From assembly GCA_910583985.1 (NCBI GenBank), contig CAJTYA010000001.1, positions 124,001 to 188,000 on the forward strand: a stretch of DNA of 64,000 bases, given 5' to 3'. The translations under genes were made by a program, and so were the position numbers. Below the pieces are notes generated by a model. That model made no database searches and was not told where the DNA came from. It saw nothing but the letters and a program-made list of their open reading frames with translations. This document shows, piece by piece, positions 50,615 to 59,916 of this stretch. Position 1 is the first letter of the stretch. Each line of letters starts with the position of its first letter. The DNA is from an uncultured Alistipes sp. (GTDB lineage Bacteria > Bacteroidota > Bacteroidia > Bacteroidales > Rikenellaceae).

Positions 50615-53600
50615 TCAGGCGGTTTCCGTTTTCGTTTTCTCTTCGAGTCGGCGCAGGACGGCCGTCGCTTCGGCTATGTTTCCAATGTTCCTAACTACGA
50701 CGGAGAGCTTATTATTGTTCTGTCTGAAAATAAATTTGCTGCCCTCGCGCGTGGCGATGCGGAGCAGCCGGCCGAAGAGTTCGCTTTTGAAGTACGGAGA
50801 GTTCTGGTCTTCAATGAATTTGAGGATCAGGATGCCGTTTTTGACAATCGCTTTCTCGAAGCCCAGTGCGATGCACAGCCGCCGCATCCGCACCACGTCG
50901 AAGAGTTCGCGCGTCGGGGCGGGCACCGGACCGAAACGGTCTCTGAGGCGGGCTTCGAACGCGGCCAGCTTCTCCTCGTCGGCCAGCCCGTCGAGTTCGC
51001 GGTAGAGCCGTATCTTTTCGGCGCTGCTGCCCACATAGTCGTCGGGGAGGAACGCCTCGCGGTCGGTTTCGATCTGGCAGTCGGACAGGAAGGCGGCTCC
51101 CGTAAGCTGTGCCGGAAGGCCGGAGACGTCGTCGGGCGAATTTCCCGTCCGGGCGCATTCCTCCTCCCGGAGCTCGGCGATGGCTTCGTTGAGGATCTTT
51201 TGGTATGTTTCGAAACCGATGTCGGCGATGAACCCGCTCTGTTCGCCGCCGAGCAGGTTGCCCGCACCCCGGATGTCGAGGTCCTGCATGGCGATGTTGA
51301 ATCCCGAACCGAGGTCCGAGAACTCTTCGATGGCCCGCAGCCGTCGCCGTGCGTCGGACGAAAGCGTTTCGTCGGGCGGGGTCAGCAGGTAGCAGAACGC
51401 CTTGCGGTTCGAGCGGCCCACGCGGCCCCGCAACTGGTGGAGGTCGCTCAGCCCGAAGTTCTGCGCCCGGTCGATGATGATCGTGTTGGCGTTGGGTACG
51501 TCTACACCCGATTCGATGATGGACGTGGCGATCAGCACGTCGAATTCGCCGTAGATGAAATCCATCATCAGGTTTTCCATCTGCCGGGCGTCCATCCGTC
51601 CGTGTCCGACGGCGGTGCGGGCCGTGGGGCATAGCCTGCGGATCATGGCTTCGATTTCGCCGATCGTCTCGATGCGGTTGTGCACGAAGTAGACCTGCCC
51701 GTTGCGGGCCAGTTCGTACTGGATGGCCTCGCGGATGATCTCTTCGTCGAACAGGTGGCTCTCGGTGGCCACGGGCTGGCGGTTGGGCGGAGGCGTGGTG
51801 ATGACCGACAGGTCGCGCGAGCCCATCAGCGAGAATTGCAGCGTCCGCGGGATGGGCGTGGCCGTCAGCGTGAGCGTGTCGATGTTGGCCTTGAGCTGCC
51901 GCAGCTTCTCCTTGGCCGCCACGCCGAACTTCTGTTCCTCGTCGATGATCAGCAGGCCGAGGTCTTTGTACTTCACGTTTTTGCCCAGTATCTTGTGCGT
52001 GCCGATGAGGATGTCGATCTTGCCGTCGGCGACCTCTTCGAGAATCTGGCGCGTCTCTTTGGCGCTTTTGGCCCGGCTGAGGTGTTCGATGCGGACCGGG
52101 AACTCCTTGAGCCGGTCGTTGAAGGTGCGGTAGTGTTGCAGCGCGAGGATCGTCGTGGGAACCAGCACGGCGACCTGCTTGGAATCGGTCACGGCCTTGA
52201 AGGCGGCGCGGATGGCGATTTCCGTCTTGCCGAAGCCCACGTCGCCGCAGACGAGCCGGTCCATCGGCGTGCGGCTCTCCATGTCCTGTTTGACGAGCTG
52301 CGTGGCCGTCTGCTGGTCGGGCGTGTCTTCGTAGATGAACGAAGCCTCCAGCTCGTGCTGCATGTAGCTGTCGGACGAGAAGGCGAAGCCCTCGCTGGCC
52401 TTCCGGCGGGCATAGAGCGCGATGAGCTCGCGGGCGATGTCCTTGACGGCCTTCTTCGTGTTGAGCTTCATGCGCTGCCATGCGCCCGATCCGAGCTTGT
52501 AGATCTTGGGCGGCTCGCTGTCTTTGTCCTTGTATTTCGAGATGCGGTGCAGCGCGTGGACGTTGACCAGCAGCACGTCGCCGTCGCGGTAGACGAGTTT
52601 GATCGCCTCGTGTATCTTGCCGTTCTCGACGGTGCGCGTGAGGCCGCCGAAACGGCCTACCCCGTGGTCGATGTGTACGACGTAGTCGCCGATTTCGAGC
52701 GAATTGAGCTCCTGTATCGTCAGGCTCTCGCTGCGGTCGATCTCGCCGCGGATGCGGTAGCGCTGGTGGCGGTCGAAGATCTGGTGGTCGGTGTAGCAGC
52801 ACCGCTTGGCCGTATGGTCGATGAAGCCGGCGTGGAGGGTGAGCGGAACCGAGTCGAATGCGACGTTCTTTTCGCCGATGGAGTTGAAGATGTTCGAGAG
52901 CCGTTCGATCTGGGCCTTGTTGGCCGAGAGCAGGCAGGTTTCGTAACCGCGCTCCCGGTTGGCCCGGATGTCTTCGGCCAGCAGGTCGAATTTTTTGTTG
53001 AACTGCGGCTGGGGCGACGTCCCGAATGCGATTTTCCGCTCGGAAGGCCGTTCGCGGATGTTGTCGCGCAGCAGGACGAAGGCCGCTTCCCGCGTGTCGT
53101 CCATGAAGCTGCGGCGGCTGGTGACCAACGTGTCGATCCGGGAAGGTTCGTCCAGTTCGTTGAGCATCTTGGTGCGGATGTCGTCGATCCGGCGGAGCGT
53201 GTGCTCTCCGTCGTCGATCCAGTAGGTGGCCGGTCCTGCGAAGCGGGCGAAGGAGACCCGGTTCTGCGGCGCGTCCGCCTCTTTGAGGTTCGGGACGATT
53301 TCGACCCGGTCGATGCGGCCGGTCGAGAGCTGCGTCGAAATGTCGAACGGCCGGATCGAGTCGATCTCGTCGCCGAAGAAGTCGATCCGGCAGGGTTTGT
53401 TGTCCGAATACGAAAAGATGTCCACGATACCGCCGCGGATGGAATATTGCCCCGGTTCGTAGACGAAGTCCACCCGTTCGAACCGGTTTTCGACGAGCGC
53501 CTCCTCGACGAACGGGATGGAGAGCGCATCGCCCGTGTGCAGCGTCAGGATGCTTCGGGCGAGCCGTTCCCTGTCCACGACCTTCTCGGCCATCGCTTCG

Positions 53601-53974
53601 GGGTAGGTGCACAGCAGCAGCGTGCCGCGGTCCTCGCCGCGCAGCGCGTTGAGCGCGGCCGTGCGCTGGACGATGCCCGACGGGTCTTCCTGTCCGTACT
53701 GGATCGAACGTTTGTAGCCCGTCGGGAAGAAGAGCGGACGGCACGTTTCCTCCAGCTCGTAGAGGTCGTTGTACAGGTAACCCGCCGCGTCCTTGTCTTC
53801 CATGACGAACACGTGCACGCCGCCCAGACGGGCCGCGGCACCGGCGGCCACCAGCGACAGCGCCGAGCCGCAAAGCGAGGCGAGCTCGACGGTCGTGCCC
53901 GGACGGCTCGCCCCGACGAGTTCCCGAAAGGCGTCGCGGTCGGTGAAAAGTCGCTGCAGTTCGGACGGTGCCAT
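50615..53974 (-). CDS. mfd: Transcription-repair coupling factor Mfd
   Basis: A 1119-aa protein from ATG 53974. Mfd displaces stalled RNA polymerase and recruits UvrA. The N-terminal UvrB-like region lacks helicase motifs as expected. The RNAP-interacting domain is near residues 430-500 (YVVHIDHGVGRFGGL). The translocase motor has PMDRLVCGDVGFGKTEIA (Walker A), ILIGTHKIL, LLIIDEEQKFG (DEEQ box), TATPIPRTL, and motif VI QLRGRVGRSN. The C-terminal TRCF domain (DDYVGSSAEKIRLYREL) is present. Full length and all motifs intact. It starts 6 nt after the rng stop. Confidence 0.97.
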   Translation of the reverse strand: MAPSELQRLFTDRDAFRELVGASRPGTTVELASLCGSALSLVAAGAAARLGGVHVFVMEDKDAAGYLYNDLYELEETCRPLFFPTGYKRSIQYGQEDPSGIVQRTAALNALRGEDRGTLLLCTYPEAMAEKVVDRERLARSILTLHTGDALSIPFVEEALVENRFERVDFVYEPGQYSIRGGIVDIFSYSDNKPCRIDFFGDEIDSIRPFDISTQLSTGRIDRVEIVPNLKEADAPQNRVSFARFAGPATYWIDDGEHTLRRIDDIRTKMLNELDEPSRIDTLVTSRRSFMDDTREAAFVLLRDNIRERPSERKIAFGTSPQPQFNKKFDLLAEDIRANRERGYETCLLSANKAQIERLSNIFNSIGEKNVAFDSVPLTLHAGFIDHTAKRCCYTDHQIFDRHQRYRIRGEIDRSESLTIQELNSLEIGDYVVHIDHGVGRFGGLTRTVENGKIHEAIKLVYRDGDVLLVNVHALHRISKYKDKDSEPPKIYKLGSGAWQRMKLNTKKAVKDIARELIALYARRKASEGFAFSSDSYMQHELEASFIYEDTPDQQTATQLVKQDMESRTPMDRLVCGDVGFGKTEIAIRAAFKAVTDSKQVAVLVPTTILALQHYRTFNDRLKEFPVRIEHLSRAKSAKETRQILEEVADGKIDILIGTHKILGKNVKYKDLGLLIIDEEQKFGVAAKEKLRQLKANIDTLTLTATPIPRTLQFSLMGSRDLSVITTPPPNRQPVATESHLFDEEIIREAIQYELARNGQVYFVHNRIETIGEIEAMIRRLCPTARTAVGHGRMDARQMENLMMDFIYGEFDVLIATSIIESGVDVPNANTIIIDRAQNFGLSDLHQLRGRVGRSNRKAFCYLLTPPDETLSSDARRRLRAIEEFSDLGSGFNIAMQDLDIRGAGNLLGGEQSGFIADIGFETYQKILNEAIAELREEECARTGNSPDDVSGLPAQLTGAAFLSDCQIETDREAFLPDDYVGSSAEKIRLYRELDGLADEEKLAAFEARLRDRFGPVPAPTRELFDVVRMRRLCIALGFEKAIVKNGILILKFIEDQNSPYFKSELFGRLLRIATREGSKFIFRQNNNKLSVVVRNIGNIAEATAVLRRLEEKTKTETA

Positions 53975-53980
53975 GGCCTT

Positions 53981-55525
53981 TTAGAGCAGTTCTTCGTCGT
54001 TCCGGTTGAAGAAGCGGGTTTCGACGATGCCGGTGTTGTTGTTTTCGACGATGCGCAGCCGGCAGCGGTAGCGGAACATCCACCGCAGCCGCAGCGACGG
54101 GAAGCCCCGTCGGAGGAATGCGGCTACGACCGGGCTGACGCGCAGCTTGACGAAGCGTTCCTTTTTCTCCTTGACGAAATAGGCGATCTGCTTTTCGATC
54201 TGATCGTCGAGCAGTACGGCGGGCGCCACCTTGCCCGTGCCGTGGCAGGCCGGACAGGTTTCCCGGACGTCGATGTGCGTTTCGGGACGCACCCTCTGGC
54301 GCGTGATCTGCATCAGGCCGAATTTCGAGAGCGGGAGGATGGTATGTTTGGCCCGGTCGCCGGACATCAGTTCGCGCATCTTTTCGACGAGCGCCGTGCG
54401 GTTCTCGCTCTTGTGCAGGTCGATGAAGTCGATGACGATGATGCCGCCCATGTCCCGGAGCCGGAGCTGGCGGGCGATTTCGGCCGCGGCGGCCAGATTG
54501 ACATCCATCGCCGTGCGCTCCTGATCGTTGTCCACCTTGGCGCGGTTGCCGCTGTTGACGTCCACGACGTGCAGCGCTTCGGTGTGCTCGATGATGAGGT
54601 AGGCGCCTTTTTTGAGCGAAACGTATTTGCTGAACAGCGACATGATCTGTTTCGACACGTCGAAATTGTCGAAGATCGGGACGCTGCCCTTGTAGAGTTT
54701 GACGATCTTTTCCTTGTCCGGTGCGATGACGCGGATGTATTCCCTGATTTCTTCGTACACGCTCTGGTCGTCGACGTAGATGCTGCTGAACGAGCCGTTG
54801 AGCAGGTCGCGTATGATCGTCGTGGTGCGGTTCTCTTCGTTGAGGATCAGCGACGGAGCGACCTCGCCGCGGAGGCCTTCGAGCACCTTCTCCCACCGGC
54901 GGACCAGCGAGAGGATGTCGTGTTCGATGTCTTCGTTCTGCTGGCCCATGGCGGCCGTGCGGATGATGACGCCGTAGTTTTTTGGCAGCGCCGCCGAGGC
55001 GATCCGTTTGAGCCGGTTGCGCTCTTCGTTGGATCGTATTTTCTGGGAGATCGATATTTTGTTGGAGAAGGGAATCAGCACGACGTTGCGTCCGGCCAGC
55101 GAGATGTCGGACGTCAGCCGCGGACCTTTGGTCGAGATGGCCTCTTTGGCGATTTGGACCAGAATGGGCTGGCCTCCGGCGATAAAACCCGAAATCTTAC
55201 CGCTCTTGCCCATCGCCTTGTCGAGGCGCAGGTTTTCGAACTTGGGCGTTTTTTTGCCTGCCGTGAGCGAGCCGACCAGCTTGTGCAGCGTCGTGAACTG
55301 GGGGCCCAGATCGAGGTAGTGGATGAAGGCGTCTTTCTCGTACCCGATATTGACGAAAGCGGCGTTGAGGCCGGGCATGATCTTGCGGACTTTCCCCAGA
55401 TAGATGTCGCCCACGGCGAATCCCGTTTTGCATTTCTCCTTGTTCAGCTCGACGAGTTGCTTGTCTTCGAACAGGGCGATGGTGATCTCGTTGGATGTTA
55501 CGTTTATGATTAATTCTTTGTTCAT
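53981..55525 (-). CDS. rng: Ribonuclease E/G
   Basis: A 514-aa protein. ATG 55525 (MNKELIINVTSNEITIALFEDKQL) begins the normal family N-terminus; the longer frame adds a basic junk extension. The S1 domain holds DIYLGKVRKIMPGLNAAFVNIGY. The catalytic part has GGIIVIDFIDLHKSENR (metal-binding Asp residues), and the zinc-link-like CPACHGTGK follows RETCPACHG. It lacks the long RNase E scaffold, so RNase G is the better name. It processes rRNA and mRNA 5' regions. Followed by mfd at 6 nt; a hairpin (55634-55668) lies upstream. Confidence 0.92.
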   Translation of the reverse strand: MNKELIINVTSNEITIALFEDKQLVELNKEKCKTGFAVGDIYLGKVRKIMPGLNAAFVNIGYEKDAFIHYLDLGPQFTTLHKLVGSLTAGKKTPKFENLRLDKAMGKSGKISGFIAGGQPILVQIAKEAISTKGPRLTSDISLAGRNVVLIPFSNKISISQKIRSNEERNRLKRIASAALPKNYGVIIRTAAMGQQNEDIEHDILSLVRRWEKVLEGLRGEVAPSLILNEENRTTTIIRDLLNGSFSSIYVDDQSVYEEIREYIRVIAPDKEKIVKLYKGSVPIFDNFDVSKQIMSLFSKYVSLKKGAYLIIEHTEALHVVDVNSGNRAKVDNDQERTAMDVNLAAAAEIARQLRLRDMGGIIVIDFIDLHKSENRTALVEKMRELMSGDRAKHTILPLSKFGLMQITRQRVRPETHIDVRETCPACHGTGKVAPAVLLDDQIEKQIAYFVKEKKERFVKLRVSPVVAAFLRRGFPSLRLRWMFRYRCRLRIVENNNTGIVETRFFNRNDEELL

Positions 55526-55633
55526 CGGATATTTGGAGGTTTCTTCGCAGGCGAGCGGCCGTCCGCCGCGGGAGGGCGGACTCAGGGGCCGGGCCCGGAT
55601 GCGGGGGAGTGGGTAACGGGCATTCATTATGCA

Positions 55634-55668
55634 ATAAACCTAAAGACCCGGAGGTGCTTTAGGTTTAT
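55634..55668 (-). other. Perfect 12-bp hairpin with CACCTCC loop
   Basis: ATAAACCTAAAG and CTTTAGGTTTAT pair perfectly around an 11-nt loop. Transcribed with its neighbours (minus strand), the loop reads CACCTCCGGGT, which contains the 16S rRNA anti-Shine-Dalgarno core CACCTCC. There is no good U-tract. It lies between the COX24-type gene and rng. Confidence 0.8.
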
Positions 55669-55694
55669 CGCGTTTCGACACATAAAAGTGCTAC

Positions 55695-55787
55695 CTATTT
55701 CTTTTTCTTATGCCTGTCTTTTCTGAGGCGTTTCTTCCTTTTGTGGGTAGACATTTTATGCCTTTTTCTTTTTTTACCGCTTGGCAT
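55695..55787 (-). CDS. AURKAIP1/COX24-domain small basic protein
   Basis: A 30-aa protein, too short for most ORF cutoffs, from ATG 55787: MPSGKKRKRHKMSTHKRKKR then LRKDRHKKKK. The pattern of KRKRHK, THKRKKRLRK is the AURKAIP1/COX24 motif found in Bacteroidetes and related to a mitochondrial ribosomal small-subunit protein. It is almost entirely Lys/Arg/His and likely binds rRNA. It lies 28 nt after HU and upstream of a hairpin and rng on the same strand. Confidence 0.9.
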   Translation of the reverse strand: MPSGKKRKRHKMSTHKRKKRLRKDRHKKKK

Positions 55788-55815
55788 GGTCGTAAGGTTT
55801 AATGTAAATGGTTAA

Positions 55816-56100
55816 TTATTTGGCGTTAGCTTTTACTTTGCCTGCGAAACTTTTGGCGGGTTTGAACGCCGGAATGTTGTGGGCAGGAATCGTAATAGTC
55901 GTATTTTTGGAAATGTTACGGGCTACCTTTTCGGCTCTTCTCTTGACGATGAAGCTGCCGAAACCTCTCAGATATACGTTCTTGTTGCCGGTCAAAGAGT
56001 CTTTGATGCTTTCCATGAAAGCTTCGACGATCTGCTGCACCTGCGCTTTTTCGACGCCCGTGCTTTTAGCGATTTCATTAACAATATCCGCCTTTGTCAT
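55816..56100 (-). CDS. hup: HU family DNA-binding protein
   Basis: A 94-aa protein from ATG 56100. The N-terminal dimerisation helices (MTKADIVNEIAKSTGVEKAQVQQIVEAFMESI) and the DNA-binding arm (NVYLRGFGSFIVKRRAEKVARNISKNTTITIPAHNIPAFKPAKSF) are complete. The usual arm tip RNP is replaced by RNISKNTTITIP. It compacts and bends DNA as a dimer in the nucleoid. A -7 box TATATTTG lies 51 nt upstream. Confidence 0.95.
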   Translation of the reverse strand: MTKADIVNEIAKSTGVEKAQVQQIVEAFMESIKDSLTGNKNVYLRGFGSFIVKRRAEKVARNISKNTTITIPAHNIPAFKPAKSFAGKVKANAK

Positions 56101-56150
56101 AATACAAGTATTTTTAGTTTAAATTATTTTGCGCCTGACCATTTGGAGTG

Positions 56151-56158
56151 CAAATATA
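56151..56158 (-). promoter_or_regulatory. -7 promoter box of HU gene
   Basis: TATATTTG on the minus strand, in an AT-rich leader, 51 nt before the HU start. Confidence 0.65.
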
Positions 56159-56506
56159 TATCTTTATTTTCTCTTTCGGGTTACAAAGGTAAAAAAAATT
56201 AGCGTAACCAAGAAAATGCTAACTCTTTCACATCTATTTTGTTCGTTGATTCGATCTTCGCAAAAATCGACCCAAAATGCGTCCGGAATCCGAATTTTTA
56301 CTCACCCGCTTGTTTTTCAGCCGGGTATTCGTTCCTTGGCACCGGTAACCGCCTCTTTTCCATCTGCCTCTGCAAAAGGCTTGCCGCAAACGTTCCGAAG
56401 GCGTCCGCAGAGCGCCGCACGACCCTCGTTCCGAAGACCGTGGAGCGGCACGGAGGCAATAAAAACCCGGTTTTTGCATTATACTTGCGCGAGGGTCGCG
56501 GACGGA
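56159..56506. other. 348-nt divergent spacer
   Basis: It lies between the HU and PorX genes. No gene is seen. Its right end carries the PorX promoter. Confidence 0.55.
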
Positions 56507-56536
56507 CTTGCGGCCCGGACAAAATGATTATCTTTG
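56507..56536 (+). promoter_or_regulatory. Promoter of porX
   Basis: CTTG (56507-56510), an 18-nt spacer, then TATCTTTG (56529-56536). The ATG at 56559 is 22 nt downstream, giving a short leader. Confidence 0.7.
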
Positions 56537-56558
56537 GAATCGGAAAAGAGCGGAAACT

Positions 56559-58112
56559 ATGAGCGGAGCGAAAATTCTGTGGGTGGACGACGAGATCGAA
56601 CTTCTCAAGCCCCACATCCTGTTCCTCAAGGGGAAAGGCTACGACGTCGAAACCTGCAACAACGGCTACGACGCCCTCGATTTAGTGGCCTCGCGGCAGT
56701 TCGACCTGATCGTCCTCGACGAGATGATGCCGGGGCTCACCGGCCTCGAAACGCTGCCGCGCATCAAGGAGCTGCGCCCCATGACGCCCGTCATCATGGT
56801 GACCAAGAGCGAGGAGGAGAATATCATGGACAAGGCCGTGGGGTCGAAGATCGCCGATTACCTCATCAAGCCCGTCAACCCCAATCAGGTGCTGCTCTCC
56901 ATCAAGAAGAACGTGCACAGCCAGCAGCTCGTCACCGAGCAGACGACGGCCGACTACCGCAGCGAGTTCGGCCGCATCGCCTCGTCGTTCGCCGATGCGC
57001 GGACGTTCGACGACTGGGTGCAGATCTACCGGAAGCTCGTGGGGTGGGAGATGGAGCTGACCGAATCGACCGATGCGGGCGTCCGCGAAATTCTCTCCTA
57101 CCAGAAAGACGAGGCCAACAACGAGTTCGCCAAGTTCGTCCGCAACCATTATCTGGACTGGTTCTCGGACGGCAGCGACGAGGCGCCGGTGATGTCGCAG
57201 AATCTGCTTCGCAAGAAGGTGTTTCCCGTGGCGGACACATCGGACAAGACGACGTTTTTTCTCATCGACAATTTCCGTCTCGACCAGTGGCGGATGATCC
57301 GTCCCGCGCTGCACGGCCTTTTCGAGGTCGAAAAGGAGGATTTCTATTGCAGCATCCTGCCCACGGCCACGCAATACGCCCGCAATGCCATCTTCGCCGG
57401 GCTCACGCCGCTGGCTATCGACAAGATCATGCCCGACCTGTGGCTCAACGACAACGAGGCGGGCGGCAAGAACCGCCACGAAGAGGATTTCCTGCGCCGC
57501 CAGATGCAGTCGCAGGGCAGGAACTACAAGCTCTATTTCGACAAGATCGTCCGTTCCGATGCGGGCAAGCGGTTGATCGACAGCATCGACAAGGTGTACA
57601 ACGCCGATCTGTCGGTGATCGTTTTCAACTTTCTCGACATCCTCTCGCATGCCCGTACCGAGACGCAGATCATCCGCGATCTGGCCGAGGACGAGGCGGC
57701 GTTCCGTTCGCTCACCCGGTCGTGGTTCGAACATTCGAACCTGCTCGACATCCTGCGGCTCGTGGCCGAGCGGGGGCATACCGTCATCCTGACCTCCGAC
57801 CACGGGACGATCCGCGTGGACCGTCCCGTACGCGTGCAGGGCGACCGCGAAACCTCGCCGAACCTCCGCTACAAGACCGGGCGCAACCTCCGGTTCAACC
57901 CCAAGGAAGTGTTCGCCGTCACGAAGCCCGAACAGGCCCATCTGCCCAAATCGAACATCACCTCGACGTACATTTTCGCGTACAACCGCGATTTCTTCGT
58001 CTATCCGAACAACACGAACCAGTTCGTCCGCTATTACAGCGACACGTTCCAGCACGGCGGCATTTCGATGGAAGAGATGATCGTGCCGTTCATCGTGCTC
58101 AAGCCCCGGTAG
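56559..58112 (+). CDS. porX: PglZ-domain response regulator PorX
   Basis: A 517-aa protein from ATG 56559 (MSGAKILWVDDEIELLK). The receiver domain (residues 1-125) has the acidic pair DD at 10-11, phospho-acceptor Asp54 in VLDEMMPG, and Lys in MVTKSEEE. A helical linker follows, then a PglZ alkaline-phosphatase-like domain from about residue 210 (FFLIDNFRLDQWRMIRPAL, TQYARNAIFAGLTPL, ILTSDHGTIRV). PorX controls the type IX secretion system with kinase PorY in Bacteroidetes. PorY is not in the window. Confidence 0.93.
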   Translation: MSGAKILWVDDEIELLKPHILFLKGKGYDVETCNNGYDALDLVASRQFDLIVLDEMMPGLTGLETLPRIKELRPMTPVIMVTKSEEENIMDKAVGSKIADYLIKPVNPNQVLLSIKKNVHSQQLVTEQTTADYRSEFGRIASSFADARTFDDWVQIYRKLVGWEMELTESTDAGVREILSYQKDEANNEFAKFVRNHYLDWFSDGSDEAPVMSQNLLRKKVFPVADTSDKTTFFLIDNFRLDQWRMIRPALHGLFEVEKEDFYCSILPTATQYARNAIFAGLTPLAIDKIMPDLWLNDNEAGGKNRHEEDFLRRQMQSQGRNYKLYFDKIVRSDAGKRLIDSIDKVYNADLSVIVFNFLDILSHARTETQIIRDLAEDEAAFRSLTRSWFEHSNLLDILRLVAERGHTVILTSDHGTIRVDRPVRVQGDRETSPNLRYKTGRNLRFNPKEVFAVTKPEQAHLPKSNITSTYIFAYNRDFFVYPNNTNQFVRYYSDTFQHGGISMEEMIVPFIVLKPR

Positions 58113-58234
58113 CCGCGGGGCCGGTCTTGCGGGATCGGGACGGACGAAAAGGGGAACGGGCGGTTCTTGCGCACGGGCGGGGAGAACGGTCGTGCGAGGC
58201 GGGTGCCCGAAAGAGGGGACCGGATGCCTGAGGG

Positions 58235-58852
58235 CTACGCTTCGCGGCTGCGGATCGTTTCCTTGATGTCGTTGAGTTCCACGAGCTTGTTGACGATGGC
58301 GTAGATAGTCAGTCCGGCCGGGCTGTGGATCTGCAATTTGGAGGCGATGTTGCGCCGGTGGGTGATGACGGTGTGCGTCGAGAGACAGAGATGTTCGGCG
58401 ATCTGTTTGTTGGTCATGCCTTTGACGACGCCCACGACGATCTCTTTCTCCCGTTCGCTGAGCGATTCCTGCCGGGGTTCCTGCCGGGCCGAAGCGCGGC
58501 AGAGCGCCAGAAGTTTCTCCTTGATCTGTTCGGCCGTGTCGTAAACCGACAGGACGGCGTCGTAGGCGTGCAGGACCGTGCTGTCGACAGGCCCGTTTTG
58601 CAGGGCCACGCACCGCAGGCCTTCGTATCCCGCCTCGCTTTTGATCCGTTGCAGCGAGAACAGACCCAGCGAAGCGGGATCGACGATCAGGATGTCCGGC
58701 TTGCGCCACGACAGCGAGGTCTCCAGACGGGCGATGTCGCCGATTTCGAGAATTTCGAAGTGGAGGGCCGTGAGCCGTTTGAGTACGGAGAGAAGCCCGC
58801 TCCGGATAATCAGGGAGGGTTCCGCCACGGCTATTTTCACGGTCTCGCTCAT
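58235..58852 (-). CDS. LuxR/NarL-type response-regulator-like protein
   Basis: A 205-aa protein from ATG 58852, which overlaps the upstream hemerythrin gene as ATGA. The N-terminal half resembles a receiver (VKIAVAEPSLIIRSGLLSVLKRL, DILIVDPASLGLFSLQRI) but lacks the usual acidic pair, so phosphorylation is uncertain. The C-terminal LuxR HTH is clear (LSEREKEIVVGVVKGMTNKQIAEHLCLSTHTVITHRRNIASKLQIHS). Probably a DNA-binding regulator responding to the coupled hemerythrin protein's signal. Confidence 0.9.
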   Translation of the reverse strand: MSETVKIAVAEPSLIIRSGLLSVLKRLTALHFEILEIGDIARLETSLSWRKPDILIVDPASLGLFSLQRIKSEAGYEGLRCVALQNGPVDSTVLHAYDAVLSVYDTAEQIKEKLLALCRASARQEPRQESLSEREKEIVVGVVKGMTNKQIAEHLCLSTHTVITHRRNIASKLQIHSPAGLTIYAIVNKLVELNDIKETIRSREA

Positions 58853-59547
58853 CTGTCTGCTCCGGTTTTGCGTTCGAGTTCCTCGACGGCCGGCACGAAC
58901 AGGTGGTCTTCGATGTAGTTGTGGGACGCCAGATCGCGTTCGCAGGTGAAGATGTCGAACAGCACGTCGTTGAGCTCGTTGCTGCTGTCGGCCGGACAGT
59001 ATTTGATGATGATGTTCTTGAGCTCGGTCAGCCGGGCTTCGATCTGATCGTGCCGGCTGCGGAAGATGCCGATGCGGTAGTCGCCTGCGGGGTGTTCGCC
59101 GCCGAGCAGGCCCCGGACATACGGGAATACGGTCCGCTCCTCGTATTTCATGTGTTTCTGCACTTCGTCGGCGTATTCGTCGTAGTAGCGCAGGATGGCC
59201 AGCGACACGTCTGCCGAGCAGTCGATCGCCTCGATGAGCTTGCGCCGGATGGCCGGGAAGCGGAAGTCGAGGAAGTAGTCGTGCGAGTTGTGCAGGTAGT
59301 CGAGCACGGCTTCGACGGAAAAGACATAGTCTTTTTCCGCGTTCTGCTTTTCCTCGTCGAGCAGCAGGTTGACGACGGTCAGAAACGTGTCCGTGTCGAC
59401 GCCGCAGTCGCGGCAGACCTGCCCGATGGTCCTCTCGCCGAATCCGAGCGCGATACCGAAACGGCTCATGACGGGCAGGATCGGGTAGTTGCCGCATACC
59501 AGATCGCTCATCGGGTCGTTTGCTTCGTATTTTCCCAGTCTGTACAT
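58849..59547 (-). CDS. Hemerythrin-domain protein (Ric/ScdA-like)
   Basis: A 232-aa protein from ATG 59547. The N-terminal ~80 residues resemble the DUF542-like part of iron-sulfur repair proteins (VMSRFGIALGFGERTIGQVCRDCGVDTDTFL). The hemerythrin domain has its metal His in LHNSHDYF, KHMKYEERTVFPYV, SRHDQIEARL and SHNYIEDHLFVPAV. Members sense or handle oxygen, NO or di-iron and repair iron-sulfur clusters. It overlaps the LuxR-type gene by 4 nt, implying one regulatory unit. Confidence 0.9.
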   Translation of the reverse strand: MYRLGKYEANDPMSDLVCGNYPILPVMSRFGIALGFGERTIGQVCRDCGVDTDTFLTVVNLLLDEEKQNAEKDYVFSVEAVLDYLHNSHDYFLDFRFPAIRRKLIEAIDCSADVSLAILRYYDEYADEVQKHMKYEERTVFPYVRGLLGGEHPAGDYRIGIFRSRHDQIEARLTELKNIIIKYCPADSSNELNDVLFDIFTCERDLASHNYIEDHLFVPAVEELERKTGADR

Positions 59548-59916
59548 AGGGTTTTTCGTTTTGGCTTGCAGCAGGATGCCGGACGGGGTCCGTTTCGGTT
59601 TTCCGTTGCGAAATTATGTCGTTCCCGACAGGGTTACAATACCTAAAAATAGGGAAATCGCCTTGCCCGTGTCGTTGTTTTCGCCGGGTTCCGTCCGCTG
59701 CCTGCGGTCCGTTGTCCTCAAAAGGAGGCGCACAAAACCGTTCCGCAGACCGTTCGGCTTCGGAATCGCGGTCGGTTCGGATCGGGGAACCGGCGGGGAA
59801 AAAGTCCGATCGCTGTGTCGTGTTCCGGGACGACGATCGCCCGACGGCGGAAGTCCGCAGAGAGTCCCTCCCCGCGGCGGCGGTTTCGTCCTGCCCCGGA
59901 ACCGGTGTCCGGCGGG
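59548..59916. other. 369-nt spacer, no gene seen
   Basis: It lies between murA and the hemerythrin gene on the same strand and holds the hemerythrin promoter region. No coding frame with a domain is seen. Confidence 0.5.

Noticed and set aside
50811..55513. Very long frames overlapping mfd and rng (1361 and 1277 codons)
   Set aside because: They are other-frame or antisense shadows; Mfd and RNase G carry all motifs in their own frames.
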